This document shows positions 57,960 through 64,000 of a DNA stretch of 64,000 bases, piece after piece. Position numbers and translations under genes: made by a program. Position 1 is the first letter of the stretch. Each line of letters starts with the position of its first letter. The notes under the pieces are model-generated. The model was not told the DNA's origin. It made no database searches and worked only from the letters and a program-made list of their open reading frames with translations. Source of the stretch: Gnetum montanum (lineage: Eukaryota; Streptophyta; Gnetopsida; Gnetales; Gnetaceae); the NCBI GenBank assembly GCA_015680685.1, contig MNCI01006837.1:400545-464544 (forward strand), given 5' to 3'.

Positions 57960-59305
57960 CCAATCCTGGCTCTTCTGGGCCAACAAGTCCATTTGCATCT
58001 GTTGTTCTATTATTTCATGGGTGGCTTCATTGTTTTGATGCATGACTGTCCAAAATCTGGCATGATCTAACACAACCATGCACCAATCCTCGTTATTAGT
58101 ATCATGGACTATGAGGAATTCATTCCTCGATTTGAGGTCTTTCACCTCAGCACTCAGGTCAGCCTTCCCTTGCTCATCTTTTTGGACCCATTTCCACAGG
58201 TCTTCGTTGACGCGCTTATACTCCCATAAGGAGCAAGCCGAGTGCAAAGCACATTTGCAAGCCTCGTCGTATGCGCGACGAGACACCTTGGTCACTTCAG
58301 GTAGGAATGTAGGCATGGCATCGACTTCCAAAGGTCGTGTTGGGTCCCATTTGAGTCGAGAAGCTGTTACAACTTAAAGAGCATATTAGTCGCATTAGCG
58401 TAGCAAAGTTAGCAAAACTCAAAGCATCTAACATAGCAACATGAAAGCACCTAGCGCTACTACTTACCCACTTCAGGGTCAACCTGTTGAAGATGGTCAA
58501 TCATGTCGTCAACGACCCCCTGCATAAATGTAAATTTATCAAGGGTCTTGGCCCATGACTCCACACAAATTAGAGGAGGCCTTGCAATGTGAACAGTGGT
58601 GTTTGTCATATAACTAAATGTGTCAGCAATGACCAATCCTGGCTCTTCTGGGCCAACAAGTCCATTTGCATCTATTGTTCTATTATTTCATGGGTGGCTT
58701 CATTGTTCTGATGCATGACTATCCAAAATCTGGCATAATCTATCACAACCGTGCACCAATCCTCGTTATTAGTATCATGAACTATGAGGAATTTGTTCCT
58801 CGATTTGAGGTCTTTCACCTTAGCACTTAGATCAGCCTTCCCTTGCTCAGCTTTTTGGACCCATTTTCACAGGTCTTCGTTGACGCGCTTATACTCCCAC
58901 AAGGAGCGAGCTGAGTGCAAAGCACATTTACAAGCCTCGTCGTATGCACAACGAGACACCTTGGTCACTTCAAGTAGGAATGTAGACATGGCATCGACTT
59001 TCAAAGGTCGTGTCGGGTCCCATTTGAGTCGAGAAGCTGTTACAACATAAAGAGCATATTAGTCGCATTAGTGTAGCAAAGTTAGCAAAACTCAACGCAT
59101 CTAGCATAGCAACATGAAAGCACCTAACACTACTACTTACCCACTTCAGGGTCAACCTACTGAAGATGGTCAATCATGTCGTCAACAACCCCCTACATAA
59201 ACATAAATTTGTCAAGGGTCTTGGCCCATGGTTCCACATGAATCAGAGGAGGCCCTGCAATGTGAACAGTGGTGTTTGTCATATAACTAAACGTGTCAGC
59301 AATGA
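57960..59305 (-). repeat. 673-bp tandem duplication in TAT-3 cassette
   Basis: Two direct copies, 57960-58632 and 58633-59305, with the same length and only scattered substitutions. Each holds the exon with FMQGVVDDMIDHLQQ-like sequence and the coiled-coil exon (AEVKDLKSRNEFL). Both copies start CCAATCCTGGCTC; the base word CCAA also follows the second copy. TAT-1 has a single copy of these exons, so the duplication is specific to TAT-3. Confidence 0.85.
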
Positions 59306-59375
59306 CCAAAATGGACTATGACAAAGCAGATATGCTATTAAATCCACCTGCGTCTGATTGTAGTTCCCCTCCCTT
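59306..59375 (-). other. Cassette intron region before the duplicated exons
   Basis: Short stretch between the acidic exon and the duplicated unit, with pyrimidine-rich sequence on the - strand. Splice ends not fixed. Confidence 0.3.
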
Positions 59376-61216
59376 CTAATTCAAACTGATGGCAACATCC
59401 TTGGCAGAAGTCCCTTCTAGGTCGATGTGGGCTTCTTCTTTATTTACTAGCGCTTTTCCATTTGAGTCACCAGCATCCTCTTTATTCACTGGAGACTCCT
59501 TGTCATCTCCAAAAATGTCCTCCTCATTAATAGGAGGATTCTGCCTAATAACAAGAGCCCCTACCTTAGCGATAGGAGCTCTTTCCCTCTTGACTAGAGC
59601 CCTTTCTTCCGAGATTGGGGCCTTTGTGTCTTTACCTGTTGTCCCCGTCTTAGGGGCTGACACCTCTTTGTCACCTTCTTCTTCTTCCTCTTCTTCCTCT
59701 AACAGCCAAGAAACATGTTTGCGTTAACCTAAAATAGGTTAGCTTAAAGTAGGTGCTATGCTACGCTACGTTATCTAGTGTAGCACAGCGTAGCAGGCAT
59801 TAACAAAGTAGGCAAAGAAATAAACATGAAAAAAAGTGTTTACAAATGGGGGGTTGTGTCCTCTATAGTTTAAACTGTAGTCTCCACCCCTCCTCTTCCT
59901 CTGTGTGAAGGGTTTCCTTAGTTGAAGCAGGCCTCTTTCACTGCAACTTGGTGGCCACTGTTTCAGCAATGAGACATTTCCCCTGTGATATGCTACCGGT
60001 GGCAGTAGGGGGTACCTCTCCTACGTTGTCTTGGCCATGAAAGTTACGGCCACCCGATTATTTCTAGGGGATCTTGGACTAGGGTGGTCCGGAGGATTTG
60101 GCAGATCCACAATTTGGAAATCTAGTTGCAATTTCGTAGTATCCAAGCCCCATTCTCATGGACCACCATAAAATCTATGAAACACTTCAGATAGGCTATA
60201 GAAAAGGCATAATGTATATTGGAACGGGACTTCAGCTTCTTATGGAGCCCCAAGATTTCAGCCTACAAGCCTTTACACAGAAACCTGGCCCAATTGTAGC
60301 GAGCCCCCTCTTCCATGACCTCAAGCATTACTCAGGCTTGCTCAATTCCAAGGACCTTCCCTTGGGAAAGTAGATAAGGGAAGGCGTGAGAACAGAAGAT
60401 GGGGTAAACCTCTCTAGCAGGTCCCACCCTGACCTTCTCCATAGGAATCCCCTTTCGCTCTTTGGGCATCCTTATCCACTCCATGATGTCTTTCTTCTAA
60501 AGGTTTAACTCCTTCTTGTACTTTGACCCTATGAGGATGTCATTGGTAGGGACACCGAAGAGGTCTGCGAATAGCTGGTCATTGATTTCAATGACCACCC
60601 GCACACCATGTATGCATGTGCGAAAGCAGTCCACCTTGTCAAAAAAGGAGTCCACCAGGGAGAGCATCTCAGCGGCAGGAACGCTTGGATTTGAGGCCAG
60701 GAACAAATACATAAGCCTAGCGCTTCGAAGATTCTTGACCAAAGATTCCAAGGCCTCGTGGTATATCCAAAGTTGGCGTGCATCTACTTCTCCATACTTC
60801 AAGTAGATGTTTGCCTCCTGGTTCCCGATAGTTATCACCATCACCTCCTAGGACTTCTTTGCCCCTACAATAGTTTGCATAGAAACAATTAGCATAAAAA
60901 CACAAAACACTCCAGCATGTTGTACCTACTGCTTAGCTTACTAGGTTTATACGGCAATGGGAATTGTGGGAGAGGAACCAAAACTTTTTCCATGGGGATC
61001 GGCTTGAAGGGTGTCCATCCCTCATCCAACCATCCAAACTCCTTGCATCAACCATAGAGGTTGGGATATTGGTCTATATAGGTGTGGTATTCACCCCCAC
61101 ATTGACCTATTACACCTGCATGGATATTCTCAGTAGAAGAGAATTTCTGTAGTGCCATCTTGGCTATGGTAAACACATTCGTATTTCCATGAAGCCCTTT
61201 TGCATTGATATAAAAC

Positions 61217-61299
61217 CTGGTAGCAAAAAACATAGCGTTAACATTTGGCTAGTGTAGCAAATGTCGCACAATGCAACAAAACATGGCTACAAAACTCAC
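61217..61299 (-). other. Phase-2 intron in TAT-3 cassette
   Basis: An 83-bp intron: donor GG-GTGAGT at 61299, acceptor TTTTTTGCTACCAG-G at 61217. Removing it keeps the frame from YYAG into FYINAKGLHGNTNVF, which is homologous to the exon after the TAT-1 intron. Confidence 0.7.
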
Positions 61300-62541
61300 C
61301 CGCCAGCATAGTAGATGGTTCCTGGTGTGTTTTGGAAGCACATTCCCATATGACGTGCAATAAACAATGTGTTGTAGAGATGGTAGTAGCTGTACTCAGG
61401 CATATCCCAGATCCAAGCCAAATTCCTCAAACTTTGGGGGCGCTGATAGGATCCTTCTCCCTTCCCGTTACTAACTGCCCCATCTCTCAAATACCTTAGA
61501 ATACCCTGGGTTGCCCCAGGCAATAAGGTTTCTAGTATGACGACCGCTACCTCCTCCTCTAAGTGTGACGAAACGATCACACTGAAGTATTGGAGGAGGT
61601 ATTGTAGGAACTTCTGTGCTCCTGTCCTGAACCAGACTACCTGATCTCCCACATGTGTGTGAGAAGGAGAAACATGGGCCATTGGTTTGTTCAAGTAGCA
61701 CAAGACCCCTACAATTTCTAAGATAATTAGAACTAGCCTTAGCGCTATCCTATACAACACAATGGCAAGTGTTAGCACCATGAATGAGCACAATACACAC
61801 ATAGCGTAGCAAGAATTAGCATTTTAGCGAGCCTGTACATAGCGTAGTAGAAAATGACAAAGCAATAACGTAGTGAAACTAGCCTAGTATGGCAACGGAG
61901 TGATTAACTCTAGAAAATCGATTAGCACTACACCCTAACAAAAACACGTGTCACACTATCGCATCATGCATGGCCAAACCCTCCTGAGGGTCCTACGCTA
62001 TAACATTCGAAAGCCAAGTAACTTAAACTATCCAAACCCCCACGGTTATGACAACTGCAGCAATGGCGGTTTAGGCGACCTTGCATACAATGTTAGCGTA
62101 GCATTTGTGCATCCGCCATGGCCGAAACGATGACAACAATGGTTAAAGGCCAAACCAACGACAACACAATGACAAAAAACATGGATTACTGAAACAGAAT
62201 TACAAAAGTGCAAGCAGAAAATAAAAACGATAACAAAAGCATGAAAAAAATAGAGGAGGCATAGTAGCCTACTAGGTCAATGGCATGTCCTCCCGCACCA
62301 TGATGCACATTTGTGTCATGCGTCCTAGGATTTTCTTTACCTCCTCAACCTTTGTGAGCACCAAGTGAGTGCGTTCTTTCTTTGGAGCCATCGTCCTGCT
62401 TGCAAAAGTTTCCTCGTTGCTATTCAAAAAACTGCCTCTCTCTATTAGCACTATCGCTCTACACTCCGAAATCTCTTTGTGCTTTGAATGTGGGCTCTAT
62501 GCTCTTACGGTGAGAATGACAAGCTTACCAAGGTTTAATCC

Positions 62542-62550
62542 CTATTTATG
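62542..62550 (-). promoter_or_regulatory. Candidate TATA box of TAT-3 cassette
   Basis: The - strand reads CATAAATAG about 150 bases upstream of the cassette start codon (62391-62389). The TAT-3 LTR has the same CATAAATAG. Promoter use is inferred. Confidence 0.4.
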
Positions 62551-62744
62551 ACCGTAATGGTAGGAAAGGAAAACTTGCCATTCTCTCTCTTCATTTAATG
62601 TGGGGTTTTCCGTGCAGCGTAGCATGCCCACCATGACATCGTGGCATTATTGGCAATTAATATAGACGAATCTAGATGAAAGATCTTGACACGATTCGAG
62701 CTAACTATTTGCTTTCCAGAAAAAAAATACATATTTACAACTTT

Positions 62745-63085
62745 ACCGATTCAGAAAGACCTTAAACTAGCAATCTTAACATAGCTACAACTTTACCAGT
62801 CTGAAAAGACCTTAAACTAGCAACATTAGCATAGTTACAACTTTACCAGTCCGAAAAGACCTTAAACTAGCAACCTTAGTGTAGTTTCAACTTTACTAGT
62901 TCGAAAAGACCTTAAACTAGCAATCTTAGCATAGTTATAATTCTAGTGATCCGGAAAGACCTTAAACTAGCATTCCTAGCATAGTGTTTCACTCTAGTTA
63001 GTAGTCTGGAAAGACCTTAAACTAGTAGTTTTGATCTGTTACACGTTTGTAGTCCGCAATGACGTTAAACTAGTAGTTTCACGTT
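62745..63085 (+). repeat. Short ACCTTAAACTAGCAA array between TAT-3 cassette and pol
   Basis: About seven regular units of about 56-60 bases: GTCCGAAAAGACCTTAAACT, AGCAACCTTAGCATAGTTAC, AACTTTACCA. More regular than the other arrays and with little decay. It lies upstream of both the cassette start (on -) and pol (on +). Confidence 0.85.
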
Positions 63086-63255
63086 TCCACACTAGCAAAT
63101 TTGCATTTTTTTTAGTTCCATGTTCTCACATCGACAGTTTTACATTTTTACATTTTTTCTTTTAGTAGTTTTGCATCTCCATGCCTTAGCAGTCTGTCAT
63201 AACCTCGAACGGACAGATTTTAATCTTTATATCATACTTACACACTATCGCTACT

Positions 63256-64000
63256 TTGCAAGTTTTTGCTATACACAATTACTGTGAACAAGTGTCTCCT
63301 AAACAAACTCTCCTTTCATTTTGGAAAGTTGAGCAAAAAATGGAAATCGATCGCAATCTCTCCACACCTTTAGCTTTAGCAGGTCCACATGGCACTTTGG
63401 CATCCGTAGAAACATCCCTAGATTGGCCTGAGCATCTAGTCTGAACCCTAGATTTAGAGGCTGGGATGTAACTGAGGACCCTCTCATTGAGATGCCTATG
63501 ACCACATCCAAGGCAGAAGTAAGAACGTTAAAACTTAGTTCCTTCTTAGATGTGCAAACACACAAATATGTAGCCAAAATTCTGCAAGACAACATTAAAG
63601 TCTTCGCATGGTCATACAGTGACATGCTAGGTTTAGATCTAAGGCTAATACAACACAACATCATCCTAGACCTGTGCATGAAGGCAATCAAATAGAAAGC
63701 TCATAAGGTTAAACTAGAAATTGCACTAGCCATGTGGGATGAAATCACCAAGCTATACCAAGCTGGTTTCATCTGGGCAGTTGATTACTCGGAATGGGTG
63801 TCTAACACCGTTGTAGTTTCTAAGAAAACAGGAGGAATACAGATCTGTATAGATTTTTGGAATCTGAACAAGGCAACAATCAAAGGCGATCCCACTTTCG
63901 AGCATCGATCAACTCATCGACACTACGGCTGGTCATGCTCTATTATCCTTCATGGATGGTTTCTCTGGCTATAACCAAATTCACATTAACGAAGAACATT
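63256..64000 (+). pseudogene. TAT-3 reverse transcriptase, start only
   Basis: Reads ASVETSLDWPEHLV, a CGA-derived TGA, TLDLEAG, then AEVRTLKLSSFLDVQTHKYV (about 63520), KVFAWSYSDMLGLDLRLIQH, AMWDEITKLYQAGFIWAVDY, VVVSKKTGGIQICIDFWNLN and, after a frame slip near 63890, SFMDGFSGYNQI-like sequence. The catalytic YVDD lies beyond the window, so activity cannot be judged. Confidence 0.8.

Larger units (their letters stand above)
57320..62391 (-). pseudogene. Antisense cassette gene of TAT-3: HAD/FCP1-like, globular, acidic and coiled-coil parts
   Basis: On the - strand. Exon-like segments: 62391-about 62272 (MAPKKERTHLVLTKVEEV); 61749-61300, HAD-like (LEIVGVLCYLNKP, TGAQKFLQYLLQYFSVIVSS, RNLAWIWDMPEYSYYHLYNT, FQNTPGTIYYAGG); 61216-about 60950; 60864-about 60060, a globular domain (YLKYGEVDARQLWIYHEA, MYLFLASNPSVPAAEMLSLV, FRTCIHGVRVVIEINDQLFA, DLFGVP, then IHYAFSIAYLKCFIDFMVV); 59663-59376, acidic; a coiled-coil pair of exons present twice (57960-59305); about 57720-57540 (PPRWMIAEKEKATADA); and 57457-57320, an acidic tail ending in TGA at 57322-57320. 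The middle domain faintly recalls plant transposon-protein domains of the VRG...LGLP kind. Function unknown. Few stops, mainly CGA to TGA and TGG or CAG to TAG. Confidence 0.7.
50609..64000 (+). mobile_element. TAT-3, Tat-like element with antisense cassette, incomplete at window end
   Basis: The youngest-looking element: longer open stretches, CpG-rich LTR and array, near-consensus splice sites in its cassette. Order: LTR, PBS, leader, gag, protease, array, antisense cassette, array, start of RT. RT continues past 64000. It is inserted in the 5' LTR of TAT-1. Confidence 0.8.

Noticed and set aside
61296-61802. 168-codon frame as a free-standing host membrane protein
   Set aside because: The hydrophobic start is intron-derived; the rest is the HAD-like exon of the cassette and has a homologue in TAT-1.
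63299-63691. 130-codon - strand frame
   Set aside because: Antisense to the TAT-3 pol start, which matches TAT-1 and TAT-2 pol.
1-64000. tRNA or rRNA genes, organelle insertions
   Set aside because: No cloverleaf with A and B boxes, no rRNA core words and no plastid or mitochondrial gene was seen on reading; a tRNAscan or BLAST run would be more sensitive.

Overview
This is repeat-packed nuclear DNA of a large-genome seed plant. No host gene, tRNA, rRNA or CRISPR array was found. Almost every base falls in decayed, nested retrotransposons of three kinds: Athila-like Ty3/gypsy elements (here ATH-1 to ATH-4), Tat-like Ty3/gypsy elements that carry the extra archaeal-type RNase H of that lineage (TAT-1 to TAT-3), and a non-LTR LINE. 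Most in-frame stops sit where CAG, CAA, TGG or CGA would be expected, the mark of long-term deamination of methylated cytosine in plant transposons. The size and decay of the elements would suit a gymnosperm or a giant-genome monocot, but the sequence does not settle which.

Layout. 1-4995: ATH-1 (+), a partial LTR joined directly to a dead pol, then a 3' UTR and a cut-off 3' LTR. 4996-6496: ATH-2 (-), a gag/leader remnant, PBS and LTR. 6497-9218: ATH-3 (+), only a 3' UTR, PPT and 3' LTR. 9219-11180 and 21103-21693: LINE pieces (-). 11181-21102: ATH-4 (-), a full-structure element inside the LINE with a 4/5 matching target duplication. 21694-50608: TAT-1 (-), about 16.6 kb of its own sequence, split by TAT-2 (+, 35026-47347, target duplication 4/5) in its gag-protease linker. 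From 50609 to beyond the window: TAT-3 (+), the best-preserved element, inserted in the 5' LTR of TAT-1. The deduced order is LINE first, then ATH-4 and TAT-1, then TAT-2 and TAT-3 inside TAT-1.

The most unusual content is a gene cassette carried in antisense by TAT-1 (29457-33010, +) and TAT-3 (57320-62391, -), between protease and reverse transcriptase. Both copies encode, in the same order, a HAD/FCP1-phosphatase-like domain that lacks its catalytic acids, a globular domain, an acidic linker, a coiled-coil segment and an acidic or hydrophilic tail. They are split by introns, at least one at the same codon and phase in both. Because the cassette is antisense to the genomic RNA, its introns survive retrotransposition. 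It is bounded on both sides by short tandem arrays built on a TTAAACTA core. TAT-2 lacks the cassette and has one such array at that place, which suggests gain or loss by recombination between arrays.

Other structure includes a 182-bp tandem array beginning with CATGCATG (27936-29200), repeated hairpins in the TAT-2 LTRs, a long palindrome in the TAT-3 LTR, an exact-period 673-bp duplication inside the TAT-3 cassette, and a 247-bp inverted RNase H segment bounded by single N bases in ATH-4, which is probably an assembly error. All boundaries come from reading the sequence by eye; identities were not computed.
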